From an uncultured Pelagibacteraceae bacterium (GTDB lineage Bacteria; Pseudomonadota; Alphaproteobacteria; Pelagibacterales; Pelagibacteraceae): a stretch of 64,000 bases of DNA. The stretch is taken from the NCBI GenBank assembly GCA_902592935.1, contig CACJGD010000001.1, forward strand, positions 1 to 64,000, written 5' to 3'. A model generated the notes under the pieces. It ran no database searches. It had not been told where the DNA came from and was given only the letters and a program-made list of their open reading frames with translations. Shown here in pieces: positions 38,538 to 47,609 of this stretch (position 1 is the stretch's first letter; each line of letters starts with the position of its first letter). A program made the position numbers and the translations under genes.

Positions 38538-39097
38538 TATTTGTTATTTACAGTGCTAGAAAATAGATCTAATTTTTTTTCTATAAGTATCTCAATAGAA
38601 TCTGTAATATTTTTTGTAATTTTTTCTAACCCAACCATTTCGTCCTCATCGAAGTTTTGAAGAACAAAATCACTTACTTCCATATTATCTTTTGGTTTTC
38701 CTATGCCTATACGCACTCTTGAATAATCTTTACCAATAAATTTATCTATAGATGCAATACCATTATGTCCTGCACTAGATCCTCCAAATTTTGCTTTTAT
38801 TTTTCCAAAATCAACATCTAGATCATCATGAAATACAATTACATCCTCAGCATCGATTTTAAAATATTCAATTAATTCTCTTATGCAAATTCCTGAATTA
38901 TTCATAAATGTTAAGGGTTTTATTGCATAAACTTTTTGACCCCCAACATTACCAGTTGTAAGAAGTCCTTTGAATTTTGGTTTTTGTTTTGAAAGTCCAA
39001 ATTTTTTATTAATCGCATCTATTATTTTGAAACCAATATTATGTCTGTTGTTTTCACTGTCTGCGGTTGGATTACCTAATCCTACAAGTAGAAGCAT
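38537..39097 (-). CDS. pth: Peptidyl-tRNA hydrolase
   Basis: Recycles peptidyl-tRNA, 186 aa. The N-terminal signature GLGNPTADSENNRHNIGF contains the catalytic His. Asp in VIVFHDDLDVDFG and the FGGSSAGHNGIASI segment are conserved. It lies between rplY and ychF in the usual order. Confidence 0.97.
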   Translation of the reverse strand: MLLLVGLGNPTADSENNRHNIGFKIIDAINKKFGLSKQKPKFKGLLTTGNVGGQKVYAIKPLTFMNNSGICIRELIEYFKIDAEDVIVFHDDLDVDFGKIKAKFGGSSAGHNGIASIDKFIGKDYSRVRIGIGKPKDNMEVSDFVLQNFDEDEMVGLEKITKNITDSIEILIEKKLDLFSSTVNNK

Positions 39098-39136
39098 AAA
39101 ATATTAATATTGGAGGATAAAATTCAAATTATAAAC

Positions 39137-39850
39137 TTATTTTTTTTCTTCAGCAGGCTTTTTATCTTCACCTTCTTTTTTCTCACCTTCAGTAGCTGGC
39201 TTATCTCCAGCTTCTGCTGCTGCCGCTTCTGCTCCTTCAGCACCTTCCCCTTCGGTTGCCTCAGCTTCAGCAGGTTTTTCTGGTTCTTTCATAACAGTCG
39301 GAGCTGCTAGAGTTGCAATTACAAAGTCTCTTCCCTGAATTGTAGGAGTCACTTCACTATCAAGGTTTATAGAAGAAATCTTAAAACTCTCTCCAATATC
39401 TACTCCATCAAGGTCAATAACTAGATTTTCAGGAATCTTTTCACTTGGACATTTTAGTTCAACTTTTCTTCTTACTATGTTTAAAACTCCACCCCTTTTT
39501 AAACCAGGAGATTTTTCATGATTTAAAAATTTTACTGGTACTTCAATTCTAACTTTTATTCCTGTAACAATTCTTAGAAAGTCTACATGAATTGGATCGT
39601 CTGAAATAATGTCATATTTTATTTCTCTTGGAAGAACTTTTTGAGGTTTTCCATCTACGTTTAAAGTTATGATGCTTGATAAAAAGTTTTCTTTCTCGAT
39701 TTGTGTCTTAAGTATCTTCTTAGATATAGAAATCTTTTCGTTTTGAGCCTCACCGCCATAAATAATTGCAGGCACATCACCATTATCTCTGAGTGAATTT
39801 AGTTCACCTTTAGTTTTGGTCTTTCTGATATTAGCATCTAATGAATTCAT
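39137..39850 (-). CDS. rplY: Ribosomal protein bL25 with long acidic tail
   Basis: 5S rRNA-binding ribosomal protein of the Ctc type, 237 aa. The N-terminal 5S-binding domain begins LDANIRKTKTKGELNSLRDN, followed by the TL5-like beta domain ending near residue 190. The last 47 residues are almost only Glu, Ala, Lys, Gly and Pro (for example EATEGEGAEGAEAAAAEAG), an apparently disordered extension. It lies 45 bp after prs. Confidence 0.95.
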   Translation of the reverse strand: MNSLDANIRKTKTKGELNSLRDNGDVPAIIYGGEAQNEKISISKKILKTQIEKENFLSSIITLNVDGKPQKVLPREIKYDIISDDPIHVDFLRIVTGIKVRIEVPVKFLNHEKSPGLKRGGVLNIVRRKVELKCPSEKIPENLVIDLDGVDIGESFKISSINLDSEVTPTIQGRDFVIATLAAPTVMKEPEKPAEAEATEGEGAEGAEAAAAEAGDKPATEGEKKEGEDKKPAEEKK

Positions 39851-39895
39851 AAAAACAACGGTTTTTAGCCCAAGTTCCTTAATAACTCAAGGTTT

Positions 39896-40828
39896 TTATT
39901 TGAATAAATCTGATACGGAGGTTGAATTAGATATTCTTTTAATTGCTTCTCCCATAAGGCTCGAAATTGAGAGAACCTCAATGTTTTTAGCACCTTTAGT
40001 TCTACTGATGTTGTCAATAGTATCAGTAATAACTAAATTTTTAATTACAGAATTTTTGATTTTTTTTACCGCTTCTCCACTCAGAACACCATGAGTTATA
40101 TAAACGTAAACTTCTTTAGCACCTCTGTCTTTAAGAGCTTTAGCAGCGTTTACTATTGTTCCTCCAGAATCTATTATGTCATCAACAATTAAACAAGTTT
40201 TTCCTTTCACATCTCCTACTACATTCATTACCTGAGATTGACCTGGTTTTGGTCTTCTTTTATCTACAATTGCTAATCCAGCATTTAAAAGTTTTCCAAG
40301 TGCTCTAGCTCTTTCTGTTCCTCCAACATCTGGAGCAACACAAATAAGATTTTTACTTTTTATCTTTTTTTTTGCATGTCTTGCAAAAATAGGTGTAGCA
40401 AATAAGTTATCAACTGGAATATCAAAGAAACCTTGTATTTGTCCCGCATGCAAATCAACTGTGACAACTCTATCTGCTCCAGCTTTAGTTATCAAATTTG
40501 AAACTAATTTCGCAGATATCGAGGTTCTAGGCACTACTTTTCTATCCTGTCTTGCGTAACCAAAATATGGAATTACAGCAGTTATATTTTTTGCAGAGGA
40601 TCTTTTTAGTGCATCAATACATAATAAGAGTTCCATTAAATTATCATTAGCTGGCGAAGATACAGATTGAATTATGAAAATACTATTTCCTCTAATATTC
40701 TCATTTATTTCAACATATATTTCTCCATCTGAAAATTTTCTAATACTAGAATTTACTAGTTTAGATTTAAGATATTTTGCAATGCTCTTGCTTAAAGGTT
40801 TATTGCTGTTTCCGGATAATAATTTCAT
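39896..40828 (-). CDS. prs: Ribose-phosphate pyrophosphokinase
   Basis: Makes PRPP for nucleotide, His and Trp synthesis, 310 aa. Visible motifs are [16 protein letters not shown], the RQDRK loop in [18 protein letters not shown], and the PRPP motif [18 protein letters not shown] (about 213-230). Fourth gene of the lgt operon, 9 bp after pgeF. Confidence 0.98.
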   Translation of the reverse strand: MKLLSGNSNKPLSKSIAKYLKSKLVNSSIRKFSDGEIYVEINENIRGNSIFIIQSVSSPANDNLMELLLCIDALKRSSAKNITAVIPYFGYARQDRKVVPRTSISAKLVSNLITKAGADRVVTVDLHAGQIQGFFDIPVDNLFATPIFARHAKKKIKSKNLICVAPDVGGTERARALGKLLNAGLAIVDKRRPKPGQSQVMNVVGDVKGKTCLIVDDIIDSGGTIVNAAKALKDRGAKEVYVYITHGVLSGEAVKKIKNSVIKNLVITDTIDNISRTKGAKNIEVLSISSLMGEAIKRISNSTSVSDLFK

Positions 40829-40837
40829 TAAAAAAAC

Positions 40838-41596
40838 CTAATTAAGCATAATTATTGAAATATTTCTACCATAATCATCATGATTTAGTCTTAAAGCTCT
40901 TCTAGCACTGAAGAAATTATTCTTAATATCGAATGTATCAATATTAATAGTTTCAATATTTTTTATTTTGTTCTTTAAAAGACAAGATTTTACATAACTA
41001 GGTAAATCGAAATAAAGCCTTTTGTACTTAATTTTGAAAAATTTATTATTTTTTTTATCCTTTTTAATAAATTTTCTTTTAAAATCTTTTTTGACTTCAT
41101 AATTTTTAGCTGAAATAGCTGGTCCAATAGCTGCAATAATATTTTTAGGATTAGATCCTTTTTTGATCATAAATTGGATTACGTTACTAATTATATCTTT
41201 ATATACACCTTTCCATCCAGCATGAATTGCAGCAATAAAATTTTTTTTTTCATCACAGATTAAAATGGGTACACAGTCAGCAGTTAAAACACCAATAGGT
41301 GTATTTTTTTGGTTTGTAATTACTGCGTCTACTTTTGGTTTTGATTTAAATTTACTTTTTTCATTAATATAAACAAACTTATTACTATGAATTTGATGAA
41401 GTAAAAAAACATTTTTTGCAGTGCTTTTAATTTTTTTTTTAACTATTTGTAAATTCTTTTTAACATTTGAAGGATTATCTTTAGATCCAGGACCACAATT
41501 TAAACTTTTATAAATTTTTATAGATTTTCCACCGGTTTTATTGAAAAATCCATGCTTTACAATTTTAATTTTTGATAGTTTTTTTGATTTTATCAA
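40838..41596 (-). CDS. pgeF: Purine nucleoside phosphorylase / laccase-domain protein PgeF (YfiH)
   Basis: Family once called polyphenol oxidase or laccase domain, 252 aa, with reported roles in peptidoglycan fidelity and purine nucleoside cleavage. The metal site residues are His70 (LLHQIHSNKF), Cys108 (LTADCVPI) and His125 (AAIHAGWKGV). It overlaps the methyltransferase gene upstream by 4 bp. Confidence 0.92.
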   Translation of the reverse strand: MIKSKKLSKIKIVKHGFFNKTGGKSIKIYKSLNCGPGSKDNPSNVKKNLQIVKKKIKSTAKNVFLLHQIHSNKFVYINEKSKFKSKPKVDAVITNQKNTPIGVLTADCVPILICDEKKNFIAAIHAGWKGVYKDIISNVIQFMIKKGSNPKNIIAAIGPAISAKNYEVKKDFKRKFIKKDKKNNKFFKIKYKRLYFDLPSYVKSCLLKNKIKNIETINIDTFDIKNNFFSARRALRLNHDDYGRNISIIMLN

Positions 41597-42645
41597 TTTT
41601 GAAAACCTGTTTTAAAATTATTTTTCTTATTTTTTATAAGCATGACTTTGAACAATTCGCCCATTTGCTTTTCATCTATCAAACGTCTAACTCTATAAAA
41701 TAAATCTGCTTTTTTAGAAAATTCTATATTTTTACTAATTATTTCTGCTCTTTGAAGAATACCCATACTGGTTAAAAAATTTTTTTGGTTTGTAAAAATA
41801 GAATTAACTTCTTTAAATTGATTTATAAATTTTTCAAAAGAATGAAAGTTTATATTATAAGTAATATCAGAGTCTCCAATATTTTCTAAAATGTTTGAAT
41901 ATTTGTGATTATTTACCGCTTGAAGAGTTTCATGCATTTTGCTATCTGCATAACCATAATCAATAATTAACATCCCTCCTTCATTTTTTTGTATAAAATT
42001 ACAAATTGTTCTTAAGTATTTAAATGTGTCTGGTGAATATTCTATAACACTTTGATTTTTTGATATTTCAAAATTAAGCTGTTTTTCAATTTTTTCTATA
42101 TCAATTTTTTCTTCTTTAAATTCAGCTTTTTTTGGATCATTCAAATTTACAAATCTTTCAAACCAACTATTTTGTTTTTTGAAAAATTGTTTGATAGGAA
42201 TAGCATCAAAGAATTCATTAGCTAAAAAAATTGTAGGGTTATTATTTATTTTTTCTATATCTTTTATCCACGAAAATTTTTCAGAATTTAAATTTTTTTT
42301 TTGTTCATTAATTAAAAAATCACTTTTTTCATGAATCACAAAACTGCAAGCATTGTAACATTCAGGAAAATTTAAAAGGGTTTCATCCATTACTCTAAGC
42401 ATTTCACCATTTCCAGCTCCTAGTTCTAGTAAATTAAATTTTTTCGGAGAGCCTATACTTTTCCAAAAAGTTATTGTCCAAATTGCAATTATTTCTGAAA
42501 AGAGCCTTGTAATATTGGGAGCAGTGACAAAGTCTCCACCCCTGCCAAAAGGATTCTTTTTCATATAATAGCCTTTATTCTTATCGTAAAGAGCTAAATT
42601 TATAAATTGGTCTAGTGGTAGATTATTCAATTTAGCGAGCTTCAT
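41593..42645 (-). CDS. MidA/NDUFAF7-like SAM-dependent methyltransferase
   Basis: Class I methyltransferase of the DUF185 family, 350 aa. The N-terminal GYYMKKNPFGRGGDFVTAP and the AdoMet motif NLLELGAGNGEMLRVM are typical, as is FLANEFFDAIPIKQF. The mitochondrial orthologue NDUFAF7 dimethylates an arginine of complex I, so a complex I assembly role is plausible (inference). It overlaps lgt by 14 bp. Confidence 0.92.
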   Translation of the reverse strand: MKLAKLNNLPLDQFINLALYDKNKGYYMKKNPFGRGGDFVTAPNITRLFSEIIAIWTITFWKSIGSPKKFNLLELGAGNGEMLRVMDETLLNFPECYNACSFVIHEKSDFLINEQKKNLNSEKFSWIKDIEKINNNPTIFLANEFFDAIPIKQFFKKQNSWFERFVNLNDPKKAEFKEEKIDIEKIEKQLNFEISKNQSVIEYSPDTFKYLRTICNFIQKNEGGMLIIDYGYADSKMHETLQAVNNHKYSNILENIGDSDITYNINFHSFEKFINQFKEVNSIFTNQKNFLTSMGILQRAEIISKNIEFSKKADLFYRVRRLIDEKQMGELFKVMLIKNKKNNFKTGFQN

Positions 42646-43402
42646 ATTTCAAATAAAATAAAATTACTCCTGATAATATAAATATTAAACTTACAACTTG
42701 CCCCATTGTTAAGTTTAAAAATATAAATCCGAGCTGTTCATCTGGTACTCTATAAAATTCAACAAAAAATCTGAATATTGAATAAAATATTAAAAATAAT
42801 CCAGAAATTAAACCAGGTTTGTTTAAAAATTTACCTCTAAAATAAATAAGTATTAAAAATAGAAATATACCTTCTAATAGTGCTTCGTACAATTGTGATG
42901 GATGCCTTGGAAGATTATCTACTTGAATAAATGTTACTGACCAGGGCACATTAGTTGTTGTTCCGTATAATTCTGAATTTATAAAGTTTGCTATTCGTCC
43001 AAAAAATATTCCTATTGGAGCAACTAAAGCCACAATATCCATATATAAAAAAGAGTTTTGGTTATTTTTCCTTGCAAAAATTATACTTGTAAAAATAATT
43101 CCAATTAAACCACCGTGGAAAGACATACCGCCTTGCCAGATTTTAAATATATCTAATGGATTATTTATGTAAAAATTTAAATTGTAAATAAAAACATAAC
43201 CAAGTCTGCCTCCTAAAATTATGCCTACAATTAAATAAGATAAATAATCGTCAAATTTATTTTTAATTTCTATGTTTTGGATAAATAACTTTTTAGCGAG
43301 TATCCAGCCCAATAAAATTCCAAAGATATAAGCTAAAGAATACCATCTAATTTCTAATGAAAATATTTCTATTGCTACTGGGTCAAAATTATTAATGAAC
43401 AT
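42632..43402 (-). CDS. lgt: Prolipoprotein diacylglyceryl transferase
   Basis: Inner-membrane enzyme that attaches diacylglycerol to lipobox cysteines, 256 aa with seven helices. Signatures are GGRLGYVFIYN, GGMSFHGGLIG, the Lgt motif GRIANFINSELYGT and RHPSQLYEALLEG. First gene of the lgt-midA-pgeF-prs-rplY-pth-ychF operon. It diverges from ubiK with 32 bp between the starts. Confidence 0.98.
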   Translation of the reverse strand: MFINNFDPVAIEIFSLEIRWYSLAYIFGILLGWILAKKLFIQNIEIKNKFDDYLSYLIVGIILGGRLGYVFIYNLNFYINNPLDIFKIWQGGMSFHGGLIGIIFTSIIFARKNNQNSFLYMDIVALVAPIGIFFGRIANFINSELYGTTTNVPWSVTFIQVDNLPRHPSQLYEALLEGIFLFLILIYFRGKFLNKPGLISGLFLIFYSIFRFFVEFYRVPDEQLGFIFLNLTMGQVVSLIFILSGVILFYLKYEAR

Positions 43403-43434
43403 TTTTAATAATACTTATAATGTATATCCTAAAT

Positions 43435-43686
43435 ATGAAAAATTCTAAATTTATAATTGATAAGTTTGCTAAATTAATAGAGCAGGGCTTAGTATCTTCA
43501 AAAGATTTTACTTCAGAACTATTTAATATCTTGAAATCTAAAAGAGATGAGTTTGTTTTAAAAATGAAACTTACAAGTAAAGATGAGTTTGAAGTGTTGT
43601 CAAAACGAGTTGAAAATCTTGAAAATAAAATAGGTAAACTTGAGAAAAAAAAAAATAAAAAAATTAAACAGGTAAAAAAATCTTAA
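43435..43686 (+). CDS. ubiK: UbiK/BMFP family accessory protein
   Basis: Small protein (83 aa from ATG 43435) of the UbiK/YqiC type, an accessory factor for ubiquinone synthesis in proteobacteria that trimerises through its C-terminal coiled coil. That coiled coil is visible as FEVLSKRVENLENKIGKLEKK. The tail is poly-Lys and coded by an 11-base A run (43645-43655). An ATG five codons upstream is in frame but adds residues atypical for the family. Its 3' end overlaps the convergent kinase gene by 23 bp. Confidence 0.85.
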   Translation: MKNSKFIIDKFAKLIEQGLVSSKDFTSELFNILKSKRDEFVLKMKLTSKDEFEVLSKRVENLENKIGKLEKKKNKKIKQVKKS

Positions 43687-44983
43687 CTCTTAAACCGTTC
43701 ATTTTTGACTTTTCTAACATTATATTTCCTCCATGAGATTTAATAATGTCTGATGAAATTGATAAGCCAAGACCAACGCTTGATTTAGAGTCTGATCGAC
43801 CCTTATCTATTTTGTAGAAAGGTTTAAATACATTTTCGTATTCATTTTCTGATATTCCAGGTCCATCATCATCGATGATAATAAATAAGTTTGTATTTTT
43901 TTTATTTAAATTAATTTCAACTTTGTTTGCATATTTCAGTGAATTATCGATTAGATTATTTAGACATCTATTAATTAAATTTTTTCTGCCATTAAAGTAA
44001 ATTCTTGGTATTAAATTTTGTGAAATGTTTTTATTATTATATTTTTCAATGACCTCTGAAATCAATTCAGATAGATTAAACATTTCAGCTTTTTCGACAT
44101 ATGATGAGCTAGTAAATTGCAAATATTCATTTAACATTTTCTCCATTTCATTAATGTCATCAGTTAATTTTTTAATAGTTTCTTTGTCTTTTATAAAAGC
44201 TATTTGCAATTTCATTCTTGTTAAAGGTGTTCTTAAATCATGGCTAATTCCAGATAACATTTCTGTTCTTTGATTTATGTGTCTTTCAATTCTCTTTCTC
44301 ATTTTATCAAATTCATGTCCTGCTTGTCTTATTTCGAGTGCACCGGATGGTTTGAACTCCTCGATATTTTCTCCTTTACCAAATCTTTCTGCTGCTCTTG
44401 CTAGGTTAGTGATCGGTCTAGTTTGATTTTTTAAAAATATTAAAGAAATAATAACCATCACAAAAGCAGGCACTGTGATCCAAAGTGCAAATATTCTTGC
44501 TGAAGAGCTTGCAACTCTATCTTTGGGTATTAAAAATTTAAAAAATCCTTCTCTATATTTAATTCTTAAATCAATCAATTCCTTATAACTTGTTGTATCA
44601 AACCAATATTTATTTGATCCAAACTTAGATTTTAGTTCTCTTCTTAATGTTCTGTCTATAGGACTAAACCAACGTTCAGTTTCAGTATTATTTAATTTTT
44701 CCTCTTTGGTTAATTCAATATTTAAATCTAAAAATAATGAAAAAAGATCTATAAGCTCTTGTTTATTGGTTTGTTCATTTTCATAAGCTTCTACAAATGT
44801 GCTAATTTCATTTACTAAAGTTCTTGTCATACCTTTGTTAGTTTTTATCCAAAGGCTATCAAAAAAAACAATTGTAATTATAAGTTGTAAAACTAATACG
44901 GGTATAGCAACAATTAGAAGTGCTCTGTAAAATAATCTTTTTGGTAATATTTTTTTTAATAAATCACTCAATCCAGAGAACAT
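43664..44983 (-). CDS. Sensor histidine kinase, EnvZ-like
   Basis: Membrane sensor of 439 aa. The first helix spans about 20-41, followed by a periplasmic domain of about 120 residues and the second helix about 165-185. HAMP covers about 187-240, and the H-box is SGISHDLRTPLTR with His248. The N-box NRCLNNLIDNSLKYA and G-boxes DDGPGISENEYE and GLGLSISSDII complete it. It overlaps its response regulator by 20 bp. Its signal is unknown; the periplasmic part has no recognised domain. Confidence 0.93.
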   Translation of the reverse strand: MFSGLSDLLKKILPKRLFYRALLIVAIPVLVLQLIITIVFFDSLWIKTNKGMTRTLVNEISTFVEAYENEQTNKQELIDLFSLFLDLNIELTKEEKLNNTETERWFSPIDRTLRRELKSKFGSNKYWFDTTSYKELIDLRIKYREGFFKFLIPKDRVASSSARIFALWITVPAFVMVIISLIFLKNQTRPITNLARAAERFGKGENIEEFKPSGALEIRQAGHEFDKMRKRIERHINQRTEMLSGISHDLRTPLTRMKLQIAFIKDKETIKKLTDDINEMEKMLNEYLQFTSSSYVEKAEMFNLSELISEVIEKYNNKNISQNLIPRIYFNGRKNLINRCLNNLIDNSLKYANKVEINLNKKNTNLFIIIDDDGPGISENEYENVFKPFYKIDKGRSDSKSSVGLGLSISSDIIKSHGGNIMLEKSKMNGLRVKIFLPV

Positions 44984-45641
44984 ATCCTGTACCTCTTATT
45001 GTTTGCAAAAATTTTGGATTTTTTGGATCAATTTCAATTTTCTTTCTTAGGCGAGTAATAATAACATCAATTGATCTTTCTTTATCTAAATTAATTAATT
45101 GACCAATATCTTCCCTTGAAAAAGTTTTACCTGGGTTATTAATCATTTTTTCTAAAATTGTTTTTTCTGTTGCATTAATTTTAAATTCTTTATTACTTTT
45201 AAATATTAAAAGTTTATTTAAATCAATTTTAACATTTTCAAATTCAATAACTCTTTTTTGGTCTGTCTTGATGGTTTTGTTTAATATATTTTGTATTCTT
45301 AGAATTAATTCTTTAGGTTCAAATGGCTTTGGCAAATAATCATCAGCTCCAATCTCCAAACCTTCAATTCTTTCATTTGCTTCACCTTTAGCTGTCAGAA
45401 GTATAATTGGTGTATCTAATTTTTTTTTATTTTCTTTGATAAACTCCAGACCATTTTTTCCTGGCATCATTATATCAAGAATAATTAAATCAAACTTTAC
45501 TAAGTTAATTTTTTCTAATGCGTTTTCCGCATTTTCTGCAGTAGTAACTAAAAAATTATTTTCATTTAAATACTTTTTTACAAGAGCTCTTATTCCATCA
45601 TCATCATCAACCACCAAAATATGCGCAATAAATTTATCCAT
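44964..45641 (-). CDS. OmpR-family response regulator
   Basis: Two-domain DNA-binding regulator, 225 aa. The receiver domain has the acidic pocket VVDDDDGIRAL, phospho-acceptor Asp56 (LIILDIMMPGKNG) and Lys105 (DDYLPKPFEPK). The C-terminal winged helix ends with TRLRKKIEIDPKNPKFLQTI and RGTGYVLW. It overlaps the MarR gene by 8 bp and the kinase by 20 bp, so all three are one unit. SAR11 genomes keep very few such systems. Confidence 0.95.
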   Translation of the reverse strand: MDKFIAHILVVDDDDGIRALVKKYLNENNFLVTTAENAENALEKINLVKFDLIILDIMMPGKNGLEFIKENKKKLDTPIILLTAKGEANERIEGLEIGADDYLPKPFEPKELILRIQNILNKTIKTDQKRVIEFENVKIDLNKLLIFKSNKEFKINATEKTILEKMINNPGKTFSREDIGQLINLDKERSIDVIITRLRKKIEIDPKNPKFLQTIRGTGYVLWIE

Positions 45642-46071
45642 TAATTATTTTCTTTAGTACATTATCAAAATTTATAACTTCTTCAGAACTTGAATCTAGC
45701 AAAGCATTATAAATTCTTTTTTTTTGTATATTAAAAATTTCATTAAAAATCTTTTTGCCTTTATCATTTAGAAATACATGTTTTACTCTAGTATCTTTAT
45801 CATCTTTTTTAAAAATGATGATTTCAAGTTTAATTAAGTCTTTGAGAACTCTATTTAAGCTTTGTTTTGTTACTTTTAATCTCCTTAGTAGTTCGGAAAT
45901 AGAAATTCCTTCATACATTGATAGTAAATGGATTACTTTATGGTGAGCTAAACCGATAGAATATCTATTTAATATTTTTTTTGAATCTGAAAATGTTTCT
46001 CTGTAGCTTATAAATAGTTTTTCAATTAAGTCTTTAAGCTGGTCATCTTTTAAATATAAAAGTTCTTTCAT
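45634..46071 (-). CDS. MarR-family transcriptional regulator
   Basis: Winged-helix regulator of 145 aa. The recognition region is ISISELLRRLKVTKQSLNRV, followed by the wing FKKDDKDTRVKHVFLNDKGK typical of MarR. It leads the MarR-response regulator-kinase operon. The combination recalls the petP-petR pair of Rhodobacter capsulatus, where a MarR-like and an OmpR-like protein are linked to bc1 expression; orthology is inferred only from domain order. Confidence 0.9.
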   Translation of the reverse strand: MKELLYLKDDQLKDLIEKLFISYRETFSDSKKILNRYSIGLAHHKVIHLLSMYEGISISELLRRLKVTKQSLNRVLKDLIKLEIIIFKKDDKDTRVKHVFLNDKGKKIFNEIFNIQKKRIYNALLDSSSEEVINFDNVLKKIING

Positions 46072-46086
46072 TATAGGTAAGTTATA

Positions 46087-46115
46087 TTGACATATTAAAG
46101 ATACAAAGATATTTT
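46087..46115 (+). promoter_or_regulatory. Putative ilvE promoter
   Basis: A perfect TTGACA at 46087-46092 is followed after 17 bp by TATTTT at 46110-46115. The start point would be near 46122, leaving about 22 bases of leader before the ilvE ATG. It lies in the 73 bp gap between divergent marR-like and ilvE genes. Confidence 0.55.
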
Positions 46116-46144
46116 TTAGTTAAAAATAAAAAAAATTTTCACAC

Positions 46145-47026
46145 ATGATACCTTACGATAAGAGATCTGGAAAAATATGGTACAACAACGAATTAGTTGA
46201 TTGGGCTGAAGTTAAACTTCATGTTTTAAGCCATGGTATGCACTATGCTAGCTGTGTATTTGAAGGTGAGAGAGTTTATGATGGTTCTATTTTCAAACTA
46301 GAAGAGCATACTGCAAGATTTTTTCATTCAGCACGAAGAATGGGTTTTGGAATTCCATATACTGAGGAAGAAATAAATAATGCATCAAATAGAATTGTTG
46401 CAACTCAAAAAGTGGAAAATGGTTATGTAAGACCTGTTGCATGGAGAGGAAGTGAGATGATGGCTATTTCTGCACAACAAACAAAAATACATGTTGCGAT
46501 CGCTACATGGGAATGGGGATCATATTTTGATCCTAAACTCAAAGTAGAAGGAATAAGATTAAATATTTCAAATTGGAGAAGACCAGCACCTAATACAATA
46601 CCATGGGATACAAAAGCATCAGGTCTTTACATGATTTGCACTCTCTCAAAACATGAGGCAGAAAAACAAGGATATACAGATTCTTTAATGCTTGATCATG
46701 AGGGGAATATTGCTGAAGCAACTGGAGCAAATATTTTTTTCAAAGACAAAAATGGAGAAATCCATACCCCAATACCAGATTCTTTTTTAGATGGTATTAC
46801 AAGACGAACGGTAATAGGGATTGCAAAATCAAAAAATATAAAAGTACATGAAAGAAAAATTAGTCCAACAGAATTACCAAATTTTGCTGGATGTTTTTTA
46901 ACAGGAACTGCAGCAGAGGTGACACCAGTATCATGTATTGCTGAAAATCAATTTAAAGTTTGTGATACTATTATTGATTTAAACGAAAGTTATCAGGCAT
47001 TAGTTAGAAAGAAAAAAGCAGCTTAA
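46145..47026 (+). CDS. ilvE: Branched-chain amino acid aminotransferase
   Basis: Fold-IV PLP aminotransferase for Leu, Ile and Val, 293 aa. The PLP lysine is Lys157 in TIPWDTKASGLYM. The cofactor loop is GNIAEATGANIFF, and the C-terminal phosphate site GCFLTGTAAEVTPV is canonical. Monocistronic; its stop shares TTAA with convergent pgsA. Confidence 0.96.
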   Translation: MIPYDKRSGKIWYNNELVDWAEVKLHVLSHGMHYASCVFEGERVYDGSIFKLEEHTARFFHSARRMGFGIPYTEEEINNASNRIVATQKVENGYVRPVAWRGSEMMAISAQQTKIHVAIATWEWGSYFDPKLKVEGIRLNISNWRRPAPNTIPWDTKASGLYMICTLSKHEAEKQGYTDSLMLDHEGNIAEATGANIFFKDKNGEIHTPIPDSFLDGITRRTVIGIAKSKNIKVHERKISPTELPNFAGCFLTGTAAEVTPVSCIAENQFKVCDTIIDLNESYQALVRKKKAA

Positions 47027-47607
47027 TTCTTATTATCTTCAGACATTGCATGATCAATACCTTTTCGCATGTAGTCATAGCCAGTAAAAAGCGTTAAAGC
47101 AGCAGAAAGCCACAAAAGAATTATACCTATTGTTTGAGCGTTATAATCTTGAAAATTAATTATTTTATTTCCTGTATCTCCAGATAATAAAAGAGCTATT
47201 GATACCATTTGTAATACAGTTTTAAGTTTAGCAAGATTTGAAACAGGAAGTTTTATTTTTCCTTTTGCTAAAAATTCTCTTAAACCTGAAATTAAAATTT
47301 CTCTTGTAAGAATTATTATTGCTGCAATTACCTCATAATTTCTTATCGTTCCATCCATAACCAGAAGTATTAACGCTGTAGCAATAATGATTTTATCAGC
47401 AATCGGATCTAACAATTCACCTAGTTTCGACTCTACCCCAAACATTCTCGCCAACATACCATCTAAAAAGTCTGTAAATGATGCAATAATAAACAATATT
47501 AAAGCAGTAAGATCACCATAAAATCCTGGAAGATAAAAAGCTAAAACAAAAAAGGGAACAATAATTATTCGTCCTATCGTTAATATATTTGGAATTTTTT
47601 TTAGCAT
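47023..47607 (-). CDS. pgsA: CDP-diacylglycerol-glycerol-3-phosphate 3-phosphatidyltransferase
   Basis: Membrane enzyme committing to phosphatidylglycerol, 194 aa with about five helices. The CDP-alcohol motif is DFLDGMLARMFGVESKLGEL, followed by LDPIADK with the last catalytic Asp residues. It follows uvrC after two bases, as in many proteobacteria. Confidence 0.96.
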   Translation of the reverse strand: MLKKIPNILTIGRIIIVPFFVLAFYLPGFYGDLTALILFIIASFTDFLDGMLARMFGVESKLGELLDPIADKIIIATALILLVMDGTIRNYEVIAAIIILTREILISGLREFLAKGKIKLPVSNLAKLKTVLQMVSIALLLSGDTGNKIINFQDYNAQTIGIILLWLSAALTLFTGYDYMRKGIDHAMSEDNKN

Positions 47608-47609
47608 AG

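Noticed and set aside
39100..39111. Perfect palindrome AATATTAATATT between rplY and pth
   Set aside because: Made only of A and T; such palindromes are expected often in this base composition and it has no promoter-like spacing.
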